From positions 558,001 through 622,000 of the forward strand of contig JACCIC010000035.1 of the NCBI GenBank assembly GCA_018907035.1: a stretch of 64,000 nt of DNA, in the 5' to 3' direction. Below the pieces are notes generated by a model. The model saw only the letters and a program-made list of their open reading frames with translations. It had not been told where the DNA came from and did not search any database. Below are positions 25,809-35,902 of the stretch, in pieces. How positions within the stretch are numbered: position 1 is the first letter of the stretch; each line of letters opens with the position of its first letter. Origin of the DNA: Sycobia sp. Sy_11 (Eukaryota > Arthropoda > Insecta > Hymenoptera > Epichrysomallidae). The translations under genes and the position numbers were made by a program.

Positions 25809-28800
25809 AGAACGATTTTAGAAAGCTGTCGTCGAAGATGGCTTTCGAGGCGCGATATAACGAGGAGGAGGACATTATGATAATTAGACGCATAGATTAG
25901 GCATAATTCGTTAGGACACCTGCTGGTGATGCGTTGCAGCGAGTTCCATATTGGCATTTCGACCGAATTAATAATGGCTTATCAAAGAACCTGTAGTTTG
26001 CCCCGGGCCAAAAAATACAATATTCAGTAAATGCTGTGCGATAAAAGTGTCTTGAACAATATGCAAATTTTTTTAACGTTCTTCGGCCATTATTATACCT
26101 TCAAAGACGAACATTATACCGAAGAAGTCTGAACCAAAAAGTGATAAGATCCATTTTAAGGGAAGCGAAAATACAGATACTTATGAAACTAATAACAGAC
26201 ATATTAAACAGACGTAAATTTTTTTGAAGATGTATGAAATTAGAAGAATAAGATGGCGAAAATATAAAGAGTGCCAGGTAAATGCACTTATACGATATTA
26301 GAAATATCAGTAGGTAACAATATATATGCTATTTTTATTTTATCTTATGATTTGAAGAAAAATCACAATGAAGATCATTAATTTGTCTTCACACTGACAA
26401 GCTTTCCAAATGCTCTATTTTGTTAATAGTAGAAAGCTTTGCCATTCTATTCTAATTTGATTAATATTATCTAGTCAGAAATCTGGTGAAACGTTTAAAT
26501 TGATATATATATATATAAAATATTTTTTTTAATCTTCTTAATTTTACCAAATACGTCTTAATTAGTCAAAAAAAATTTTTCAAGAATCTAAAGGATAAGA
26601 TTGCTGTTGTATGCTCATGAGATTTTAAGAATCTTGCCTCTGCTTCTATATAATTGTTATCACTTACATTTATTTATTGTGCTTACTTATCAAGATTATA
26701 TATATTAGGTTGCCATTGCGTTCAACTATTATATTATAAATTGATAGTTCGTTTGTTCGATTATTTTAAAATTATCAGAACTGTTAAACCATTTCATAAA
26801 TTCGGCAGTTTTGGGTAAACTGCGTCAGCTCTTAATCAACGTCGAAGCAATTAATTTCAGCAATACCCGCTTAGCACTAGGGAGACGAGAAATCGCCGCC
26901 GGGTCGGTCAAAGCGCGTCAGACTTCTCTGCTCCACGCGCGGCTATACGGCTTCTCTCCCTATTACGCGCGTTAGGCGCACGGGAAGGGGGAGGATCGCG
27001 GCCGCCCCATAAAATCGGGATGTCGCCCCGAAATATAACGAGCGCACGAGCGCGCTGGCTGACGCTCCTCGGCGGCCCGCCGTAAGTCACGCGGGCCGCG
27101 CGAGCCGTCGTCGACTCCTCGAGCCCTCGCGGCGCACCTGGCGCCCGGGCTCCCGCGCACCGGCAACTAAACCCGTTAATTCTTGCCCCTCGCGAGGCGG
27201 CGGACGACCTCCCGCGATTTTCTCGGGCCGAGCGTCGTCCTGGCTCGCGCCCTCCCCCTCCCCCTCTGATATAAATTTATCGGCGCGCGTCGCCGGGGAA
27301 GCGTCCCGGGGATTTATCGGCCTCGGCGCCGGCTCGACGTCGGACGTCCGACCCCCGCGGGGGGAAAATGCCCCGACCGGCGTAAGGACGCTCGAGGGCA
27401 CGGGTGGCGGCACGAGATTTCCGCGCGGGTTCCGTCAAAGCCGCGGAGAATCCCGCGAGGGATCGGGGCCGGCGAACGTGACCAAAGCCCGGGGACGGGG
27501 AGTCGGAAAAGTGGCGCACAGAGGAGGCCGCGCATTACGCGCACGTACACGCAGCCGCGGTATAATTAAAAGAACCGACAGATGTCTCGCCTCTCTTTCG
27601 CCGCGTCCTCGGCTTTTTATTTCGTTACGGGAGACGGACGCGGGCTGCGTAGTTAAATCGGAGTTAAATGCGCGCGCTCGGACGAGCGGCTGGCTGCCGC
27701 CGTGGCGATTCTTTGATTAGAAGCCTCCGGCGCGCAAGGAGACCGCCACGGGCTCGCGCGCCGCGGCTCCCCGCCGGGCACTTTTGTCACGAATATTTAT
27801 TTGCAGCGGTAAATTCGTGAAAACGCGCGCGCGCGCGCGCATATGGTCCGCGGAGGAGGGGGGGCGTGGTGGCGGAGCCTTATCCTCTCTTTCCTTTCCA
27901 CTTTCGCGCTCCTCGTGGCGCGCTGTACTGCCCGAAGAAAAAAGAATCCCGGAGTTTCACATAATGAAGCTTTGCGACGGACTCTCCTTTTCCGAGCTAA
28001 ATTTTAGTTTTCACCTTGGCTGTTTCTTCCGCGCTTCAGATTCTCGATGAATTCTTTATGCGTCCTGATAAAATGCTCAGAGGTTCGAGAGTGGAAAAAG
28101 AGGCGAATCTTATGTGTGTACACACACACACGCGCACGCGCGCGCACACACACTAATATATATATACATAAATGTTCGAACCCATAAAAATCGTTAAAGA
28201 TGAAATATTGTTTCCGCGTTTCGAGAAGTGAGGTGAAAAATTGTTATTTTGGGATAAAACGGTAGATCGAGTCGAGCGAATAGATGGAAGCGGGTTATTC
28301 GGGTCTCCATCCTGAGCGAGTTTCAGCTGTCCGCTTTTCGCGTTTATACGCTCGCCTTCCGTCTCTCTATCGCTGCGGGAAGGCAAATTTTCTTTCTCGC
28401 CTATTCCCGCGTGGTCGGCAATCGGAGCTTTACGAGCCAACCGGTGGGAGAAGTAACCCCGCAAGTTTACGTCAGGCCGGGGGCGAAGCGAAATTGCGAG
28501 GCGTAGGGGGGAGGAAGGAAGAAAGATAGAGAGAGAGGGGAGAAGAGAACGATAGAGGAGAAGAGACGACCAAGCTCTCTTTACCCTCAATTTTGTTTTT
28601 CATTCTCCATTTTTTCCGACTGGGACATCGGACAGCTCGATCGATCACTGCTGCCTGCCCCCTTTTTATCGCACTACTCCGTTTACTTTAGTCGTGCTCC
28701 GAGATTTCGCATGCATTATCTCAACTTATTCAAGAAATTTCTTTTGTAATATTATAACACGTCGTGTGACCTGTGTTAAATTTCAAAACGCTACCAGCGA

Positions 28801-31349
28801 CGATGAGACATTTTTCGTTCGGGTATATCGCTCGTATCTTCATAATGAGGAGATAGGCGAAAATTTATATGTCCCGATAAATTAACGTACGTGGTGCCGT
28901 CTTGTTAGTTTCGAAATTTACATTTTTTTTAAACAATGAAATATAATTAGTTTTTAATTATTAATGGCGATATTTTTTAGAAAAAAATTAATCATCAGCT
29001 TTTACAAATCCTTACATTATTGAATTTCTATAGAAATCAGAAAGAGGAAAAAATGTAATATCGCAGACCGTGGTCAAACAAAGAGCTACTTCTGTTCTAT
29101 TAAGTGTACGAATGGACATTTATAAGAAAATATGAGTCAATCGGCCACCTTTGACTATTCTTACAACAATCTTCTAATTTAAGCTACGAAGTTTCTCGTC
29201 TTCTCTTAATAAATCGTCGAATGAAGACCGTAACTTCATTTTACTCGTCACTTCTAAATTCATTACTTTTTTCATTTGGACCGAACACTTTTTCTCGATG
29301 CTGTTGATTATTTTGTACTGGGAAGCCTTACACAAAAGTATAAATTACTTAACGCTTAATTTCCATGCAAGCGATTACAAATAACAACTATAATATTTTT
29401 TCTAATTTCGTATTTTTATTTAAACAGAAATTTGAAAGAAACAATCTGAGCTAATTTGATACCAGTTCAGATAAGTTCATTATAATAATGTTGTTTGAGG
29501 TTTATAACAACGTTTCCAATTTCCTAAAAGTACGTTGAGGTGAATTTAGAAATGAATATTTAGTCATTTTTACGTAGACATAATCTTTAAAAAGACTAAA
29601 ATCAAATCCTTAATTTTAAGAAGCTCGAAATTATGGGTAAAAATATAAAAGCACATGAATTCGCTTTCAGCATCTTAGGAGACAAATTCAAAACATCCAC
29701 TTTTCGAGTGCCAAGTATTAGGTAGGAAATGTCCATAGATTCTCAGGCCGATCAAATTTTTTATTTCAACTGGGTATGGATAAATTAATTAGCTCGTATG
29801 CCAGGATAAACGTGTTCTTATATCCCGGACCGATTTTAAAGCGACGAGGCTGCGCAGATTTCTCCAGGGGGTTTGTATAAGGATTAAAAAATCCGATGCA
29901 ATTAGAGAAATCTTGAAATCGGTTTTTTTACTCAGTGCATCGACTTGATTCAGAAAATTCGATTTCTAACCTCTGCTTGAAAAGAAAGAAAAAATCAAAA
30001 ATCTTCTCTAATTTTTAATTGAATTTCCATCGCGATATTGGCCATCGTCCCTCTGCTCGACCTCCCCCCGCGCGCGTAATTTTCGCGCTTCCGCAAACAA
30101 ACGAGCGGCTGAGAGAGAGTCGATTCTCTCCCTTGTCCATTGAACAAAAAAAAAAAAAAAAAAAAGAAGAGGGACCACGAGAATGGACTGCATCGGCTGC
30201 GCAAAGTGGGGTGTTGAGGGTTGGCGACTGGGCGAGTGGCTCGGAGTGGGGGGGGGGTCATGGATTAACCCCTTCCACCTCTCCTCCCGACGGTCGGATG
30301 TAGGAGTCAACCGCGCGTGCTCCTCCGAGATTAGCTCGGCTTTTTATCGGGATTACATATGTAAAACCATTAGGCTAAATCATTTTTTAAAATAAACGCG
30401 GGCGAGGGCGGCGCGCGCGTCCGCTCGAAGGTAGCGGAGTTATGTGGCTGGCCGCGGACGCGTGCGCCGCCCTCGCCGATAGCCGAAAAATATTCGAGGG
30501 CACGAATACCTGGAAGAGCGCGCGGGCCAGCGACGCGCCCGTCGTCTCACGATTAATCGCCTCGTTCGCTCGCGTTAATTATAGATTTTTTTTTTTTTTT
30601 TTTGCTTCAACTCAGCAGAGGCTAGCGTGGGTGGGCGCGCTCGGGCGCAGCGCGCATTTTTTTTCCACTTTATGGGCGTCGTTTTTCAAGCACTATACAT
30701 ACTGCGTGCGCCTATGAATAATTGCTGTTTTTCAGCATTCTTTATCGTTGAAAATGTAACGCGCTGTCCTTCTTTCTTCGAACAGTCCGATGAATTGAAA
30801 AATCGAGGGAATTTAAATTGCAGCAGCTGAATAAATCAAAAGGTTGAATTGTTCGGAATGTGTCGGATTGAATTAATGCTTCATTCGTATTGTTAAAAAA
30901 ATTGAATACATTGTTGATCGGAGATCTTACTTCTAATAGTCTGTAATAATCTTGTAATGACGACTCTAAAAGGATTCACACATTGTCAACCTCTCTGTAA
31001 TAGGTTAGAGCAAGTTTCGGGCAAGCAGTTAATGACAGGCAGCTTCTTTGATAAGCAAAAGATTAATGTAGAACTATACAATACGGAGGTATTGAACAAT
31101 ATTTAATATACATAGTAAATATAAATTTCATATAGTGGAAATAAATGATGTACGTGTTGAACGGAATTACTGATGAAAACAGAATATCAGGTATTATTAA
31201 TTATATGTTGGTTAAACATTAATTGTTAAATTTTAGTCAAGTCCTAGGTTTAGTTCCTTTATACGTAAAATCTGTTTGTTCTCATTCAATAAGTAATTGC
31301 AATAATGTTGATCATAAATTGTTGGGGTGTACCGATATATGTATGCATG

Positions 31350-31406
<57 letters not shown>

Positions 31407-31676
31407 AATGAGGGAGATACACAGAGGGATCGTGAATGACCGAAAGCATATGTAGGTATGAAAAACAGGTATGAAAAGTAGAAGGTGCGGAAAATAGTAG
31501 AAAGAAATAATGTTGTAAAAGATAGAAAGTGGGCGTAGGGATGAACAGAAGTTTGTGTTATTACCTGAATCGTAGAATATGTCGGTAGTTTTAGTTTCAG
31601 TTTAGAAAGGACAGCAAACGAGCAAGGTCGGTAGTTTCTAATAGTTTGTGTAGTATTAAGATTTTTTCTACCCTTT

Positions 31677-31740
<64 letters not shown>

Positions 31741-34700
31741 GTCTGTATGGTTCTTAATAAATATATTCTAATTTCATACACACGATTTACGCTGTCATTT
31801 ACTTGAGGTTCCAACATAAATAAATGTAAGTTGTAGAAAGTTGTTGCGCAGGAGATAATTTAGTGACAAGTAATGATGAAGTAAGGAATAAAGAGAAATA
31901 AGGAATTTGAGACATTGGTACGGAAAGGTGGAATACATAATCAGCGAGAATCATTTGTGGTTTATGACAGAGATATTTTGTCCGAATATGTAACATTTTT
32001 CCGAATATGTTCCATCCTTTTCCGTAAACAAGCTTTCTGAGTTTTTATCACGGACCCGACAACGATGACTGGATAGTTTAGACGTAATGTATTTGGGCGT
32101 TAAGTTGGAATATCTTCTAGTTTTAACTTTCTCATCTTTTCAAAATTACTTATGTTGTAGAATTTAAAAAATTCTATTAGTAACATAAAAATATTTTCAG
32201 AATAGTTTATCTTAAAATTACAAATGAATTGGTTGAAAAAGCGAAAGGAGGTTAGAGCAAAATAGGGTTGGAAAAAATATCTTAAAAATTCAATCAGCTT
32301 TAAGGTATTCCTAAAAACGCGCCGTAAAAATATTATTGCTCGAAAAGTATACGTGGCGAGGGAAGGGGGAGGGTTGATAAAAAGAAAGCTCAGCAACGAA
32401 CGGCGAAAGAAGCGAGAATTATTCATAAACGCGGGTAGGCCGCGGCTGTAGGTGGTATACAGTGTATAGGTATGCTTTTCGAGTAGCTTTAGACGGCAAA
32501 ATTCTGCCAAACATTACCGAGAGAAATCCTCGCATAATAAACACATAACGGTAATCCCTAAAACAATAATTAGCGCGCACGGCCCCCAACCCCTTTCCCA
32601 TTTCTCCGCTCCCCGCAATTCATTGCATATTATAATTAAAACGAAATAATCGGCATATTCAAAGCCCTTTATACATATAGATAGTAAAGTTTCTTCCCTT
32701 TGCTAAATATTCACCAACGACGCGGGGGGGGGGCGGGGAGGAGCTGCAATAAGAAGGTTCGGAGTCCCGTATAAACGGATAGCAGTGATCGTATTTGTAA
32801 GAAAGAGGACCTCTTACGTGTCTTTCGAAGCGCGAGGTATAAAAAGAGGCGGTCGAGAAAAAAACAAACGAAGACGCTCGAGATCTCGGCGAGTAGCGCG
32901 GAACGATGGAACGAACGGGGCCCGGCGGTAATAGTTTTAATCCGGTGTCTTGAAGTCTGGATTTGGCGACGCGGCAGTTAGTGGCTCGGAGGTGCGGGCG
33001 AGGGCGAGACCGCGCGCACTTCGCGCCCTGATATCATAATCCGAATAATCGCTATTATTGCAGCCATTTGCTTAATCCGCGCCTATTTCGCCATCGCCGC
33101 TCTGCTCTTCCTCCCCGAGTCGACCCCTTTACCCGCGTCCCCCGGCTATGCTCGATGACTTTGCATCCGATGGCCTTTTTGCTTTTCTAATCGCTTAAGC
33201 TAAAAATTAAACGAATTCGTAAACTGTTCGAGCTTTAGCAACTTAAATTTCTATTACTTTTTATTACGTTTCCTTATTCATTAAAGATTCAGTACTTCTG
33301 TTTTATATAAAGAAAACGAGATGATTAAAGATTTTTTATATTGAGTTTTTTTTAACTTTGGCAGAGTTGTAAGAAAAATAATCAAACAAATGTTTATAGC
33401 GCAAAGCTAAGTTGGAAAATTTGCAAAACAGAAGAAAGTTTAAGAAAAGCAAAACTAACGAGATTTAATTAACGCGATAAAGGTTTATAAGCGTCAAGCG
33501 TCTATTTGCTTGTCGATGATTGTCACGGACTCGAGTTATCAATTTCAGAGGGTATTTAGATTGTCGCTTAAGCTGTAAAATGATCGTTTGCATCGAAGGG
33601 GAGAGAGCCACGAAAAAACGCGCGGAAAGCGATTCGCGAAAGCTGCTCGCGGATATAATAATGACTGAATTTGCAAAGTAACGGGGTGTTCGCGGTGTAA
33701 CGGATTGGATGGGACGGGGGAAGGAGGCCGGGAGGGAGGCGGGCTAGGGCGCGAGGCAAACAAAAGGAAAGATATAATCACGAGGCACAGCTCGCTGCCG
33801 AGGAGTGTAGCCACCCGCTCGGGATGTACGTACAGGTCGGTAGGCGGCGCGGGGGCCCCCGGCGGCAGCATCCTAAATCCCCGAGATTCGTTCTAATGGT
33901 CGCAACTTGCTTACAAACAGTTCCGCGTTTCTACTCGGCCCGCCCAGCTATGTACGTACGTACGTATATACTTCGTATACGCGCGCGCGCGCGCGCGATC
34001 GTATAAATTCGCGCCGCGCTTCTCCCGCCGTCGGGGCTTCGCGTGTTCCCTCCTCTCTCGTTCCCCTACCCCGACCCCGGCAACACCGAGCGCATACACT
34101 CTTAGCACGAGCAGCTCTAGCCCGAGTAAAAAGTCGCGCTTCTAAATAATCTCCCGGCCCCACCCGAAAACTTTGCCACTTTTCGCGCGGACGAAATATG
34201 TTTATTAATCGCGAGAGCGCGCGCGCGCGCGGCCCTCGTGCGATGTAAATTTCTCTTATTAGAACTGTTCTGCCCGCCCCCCCCCTCTCGCTGGTGCGCG
34301 CCGGAAAAGGGTTTCCTTAAATGCGAAATACTTAGCCGTAACTTCGGAAGATTTAACTCCGTTGTCCGCGTGTTACGTGCTTTGCTCTCCCGCCCTCCCT
34401 CGCCGTCGACAGGCTGCTCGCACCGAGCGCCTTCTTTCGTCGAGCGTGACGGCCGCAATTCATTCGGATCAAGCAAGCATCGGTGTGCTTGCATCGACGC
34501 ACCGGTCCAGGGCGTCCATAGGCTCGCATAAATCTGCGGGACATTAAGTCTTATGCGGTATTACAGTATTATACGGCCCGCATATCATACTACATATATA
34601 TAGAGAGAGAATCATAGAAAGCCCGTACGTGGCCTAAATGCGAAATCGAGCAGCGGAAGCAGTGGGGACTGGGGGGGGGAGGCGTTATGCGCGCGCTAAT

Positions 34701-35902
34701 AGTTAATTAATTGGAAAAGAGTCCGGTGATTAGCGAGCGCACGTCTGCGCGGTCTGTCGGCGCGCGGAACGTACGAGTCGCCCCCTCCCCCCCGCCTCGA
34801 TCACGTGCGTTGATAAGGCTAAGAACAGCGCCGCCCTCCCTCGCGGGGAACTTGCAAAATTATTCGAAATAAGATTAGAAATTTGGGGATGGTCGAAGGC
34901 GCACGCGGTCGGCGAGACGAGACTGTAGCCTGGCATGTGTTGTTGATGAGGCGGTTAGTATTCAGCCCGTCTCGGCGCGCCAACTTTTCAAAGCTAACGG
35001 GCCGCCAAAGCCTCCCCCTAAACTCCGGCGGTGGCGCGGCCTCGTCGCGCTTAATTGCCGGATATTAGCAGTCGGCTCGGCCGAGCTCGTCGGCAACGCG
35101 CTCAGCTGGCTTTGGACAGAAAGAAGAGCTCGCGCGACCATCGGAATCCGATGGGAGGGGGGCGGGGTCGCGAGATGGCGAGATCGAGGCTCTGGCAACG
35201 TTCGCGCTCTGTTGTGGGACGGGATGCGAAGGGCTAATCGTCTACCGGACAATATTTAAGCGAAGAAAGACCGAGGGAGAGAGAAAAGATGAAAAATCTG
35301 TCCAATCCACCTACGGAAGGCAAAAAAGCTCAGTGCACGAGGTATTGTCCATCTAGGCTATTCTTCAAATTGGCTGAAAATTAAAATGTGATATCGCTTG
35401 TACGACAGCCGGATGAAAAGTCTCCCTACTATGCACAAAGTACCAAAATCGTCTATTTTTATGATTTGGAATGCCGAAGATTACGCAGCCTGTCGGATAT
35501 ATAGTATCGAAACAACATAAAACTCAACAGGAGTAAATTTCAATGAAAAGGACAAATGCACGAGTTTTGTTATTGAGAACTTCAAATCTGAATAAAATAT
35601 ATTCTGCTGACGTGCATTTAGCTTATTGAAAACATGGTTATATAAATATATATTTATATGGTCGGGCTCTATACTTACAAGCAGGAGATGACTTCCTTGC
35701 CTCCTTGGTAGAGGGCGTCCTTTCCCCATCGCTTCGGCAGCTCGACGACGACGATGCCTAGGGAACCCCAGAGTACCAACTGCGTCACCGTCTCGTTAAC
35801 CAATAAATGGCTGACGTCGAATATGGGCGGATCGGTCGGCTGCAGACTCTGAAAATCAAAAGTCGTTATCGTTCTGTATTGGGAAGTGATCGGCAACGTC
35901 GT
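14258..35902 (-). CDS. Nup88: Nuclear pore complex protein Nup88 (mbo), 5' end not found
   Basis: Nup88 sits on the cytoplasmic face of the nuclear pore with Nup214 and supports CRM1-dependent export; the fly orthologue is members only (mbo). Twelve coding exons on the minus strand: 35902-35679, 18254-18132, 18073-17902, 17360-17266, 17192-17006, 16912-16752, 15911-15826, 15748-15504, 15417-15304, 15232-15006, 14679-14431, 14321-14258. All phases match, giving 648 aa. Landmarks: VVELPKRWGKDALYQGGK (exon 1 listed), RWHPGSTTDSHLVVLTSDN (exon 2), SLGETAVDFDF, an LYVYECVEMELGL segment, YFCSHNAGIHVV, then an alpha-helical coiled coil from about residue 470 to the end. The layout is the family's beta-propeller followed by a C-terminal coiled coil. 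Roughly the first 60-90 residues and the initiator are missing and should come from a further upstream exon. Unusual sites: donors GTTTGT (exon ending 15504) and GTTAAT (exon ending 14431), and an AAG acceptor before 15911. Confidence 0.93.
14367..14405. repeat. (AT)n microsatellite in the last Nup88 intron
   Basis: About 20 AT units in the 109 bp intron between 14431 and 14321, taking up over a third of that intron. It produces the false Tyr-Ile tail of the open frame that reads through the donor. Confidence 0.95.
16045..16308. mobile_element. Foldback inverted repeat in a Nup88 intron, flanked by direct repeats
   Basis: Two arms of about 80-90 bp (about 16061-16145 and 16150-16252) are near-perfect reverse complements around an AAT/ATT-rich centre. 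The arms share a core reading TTGGTCTTACAGTCCAAT on the left, with its reverse complement on the right. Outside them the 14-mer TGTAAGATTACTAA occurs at 16045-16058 and again at 16295-16308, with CAAAAGTA a little further left of each copy. It looks like a small foldback element, or a duplication-plus-inversion, inserted in the 839 bp intron between 16752 and 15911. There is no coding capacity and no family is recognised. Confidence 0.7.
19104..19177. repeat. CATA-to-(TA)n compound microsatellite
   Basis: A CATA/CGTA run passes into about 27 TA units. The Tyr-Ile frames on the minus strand here come from the repeat. Confidence 0.95.
19195..19255. other. Compact stem-loop of about 60 nt
   Basis: The outer stem pairs AAATTCCA (19198-19205) with TGGAATTT (19243-19250). 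An inner stem pairs GTGG (19212-19215) with CCAC (19238-19241). A terminal GC-rich stem pairs ACCGCGA (19219-19225) with TCGCGGT (19231-19237) around a GATAA loop. It lies in the large Nup88 intron just downstream of a TA microsatellite. The function is unknown; it may be a structured RNA, a terminal-repeat remnant or chance. Confidence 0.5.
20080..23560. other. GC/CpG-rich island within the Nup88 intron
   Basis: Two GC-rich blocks (about 20080-21080 and 22050-23560) are separated by AT-rich DNA. They contain a (GA)n patch at about 20646-20720, alternating CG runs near 23233, and many long but low-complexity Arg/Pro/Gly/Ser frames on both strands, which is expected from composition alone. No frame resembles a known protein and none has consistent splice signals, so none is called. 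The blocks look like regulatory or unconstrained GC-rich intronic DNA. Confidence 0.5.
22450..22514. repeat. (CA)n(TA)n(TG)n palindromic microsatellite
   Basis: A CA run, a central TA run and a TG run follow each other. The TG arm (about 22502-22514) is the reverse complement of the inner CA arm, so about 50 bp at 22463-22514 form a perfect palindrome able to extrude as a hairpin. Confidence 0.9.
23561..26869. other. Nup88 intron: AT-rich part with microsatellites
   Basis: Holds (TA)n runs at about 23676-23709, 23893-23951, 24737-24761 and 25755-25804, and a (GA)n run at 25215-25298. Between them is mixed pyrimidine-rich DNA (24100-24260). No exon or gene is recognised. Confidence 0.6.
25215..25298. 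repeat. (GA)n microsatellite
   Basis: About 80 bp of GA units preceded by four GTAG units. The Ser/Leu frame on the minus strand is an artefact. Confidence 0.95.
26870..28560. other. GC/CpG-rich island within the Nup88 intron
   Basis: Very CpG-rich from about 26880 to 28000, with a CG alternation at about 27822-27840 and a CA/CG alternation at about 28121-28150 (Z-DNA-prone). Short AT-rich patches are embedded in it. No supported coding region. Confidence 0.5.
31353..31401. repeat. (GA)n microsatellite
   Basis: About 24 uninterrupted GA units in the Nup88 intron. Confidence 0.95.
31681..31735. repeat. (TA)n microsatellite
   Basis: About 27 TA units in the Nup88 intron. Confidence 0.95.
32330..35678. 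other. GC-rich island nearest the upstream Nup88 exon
   Basis: CpG-rich DNA at about 32330-33160 and 33590-35270, with an AT-rich break between. It includes CG alternations at 33979-33997 and 34211-34230 and a CGTA run near 33953-33968. The last 400 bp before the exon are AT-richer. No coding exon is recognised. Its position just downstream of a 5' exon suits intronic regulatory DNA, but this is inference. Confidence 0.45.
35679..35902 (-). CDS. Nup88: Isolated upstream exon of Nup88
   Basis: It encodes the segment containing DPPIFDVSHLLVN and VVELPKRWGKDALYQGGK, highly characteristic of Nup88 near its N-terminus. The donor (GTAAGT) follows 35679 and leaves two bases, which join in phase to the single leading base of the exon starting at 18254, 17.4 kb away. 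Two in-phase acceptors are possible: after TTTTAG (exon starts 35902) or after TTTTCAG (exon starts 35848). They differ by 18 codons. The extra residues end in a short aromatic-Gln segment (FQ) that aligns with vertebrate Nup88 (YQ), so the longer form is preferred. Confidence 0.9.

Larger units (their letters stand above)
28561..32329. other. Nup88 intron: AT-rich DNA with a small GC island
   Basis: Mostly AT-rich, with a GC-rich island at about 30040-30680. Microsatellites: an A-run at 30147-30165, (GA)n at 31353-31401 and (TA)n at 31681-31735. No exon or gene is recognised. Confidence 0.5.

Noticed and set aside
28141..28190. GTTCGAACCC, resembling a tRNA T-loop
   Set aside because: The upstream sequence is CA/CG repeat, with no A box, anticodon arm or acceptor pairing.
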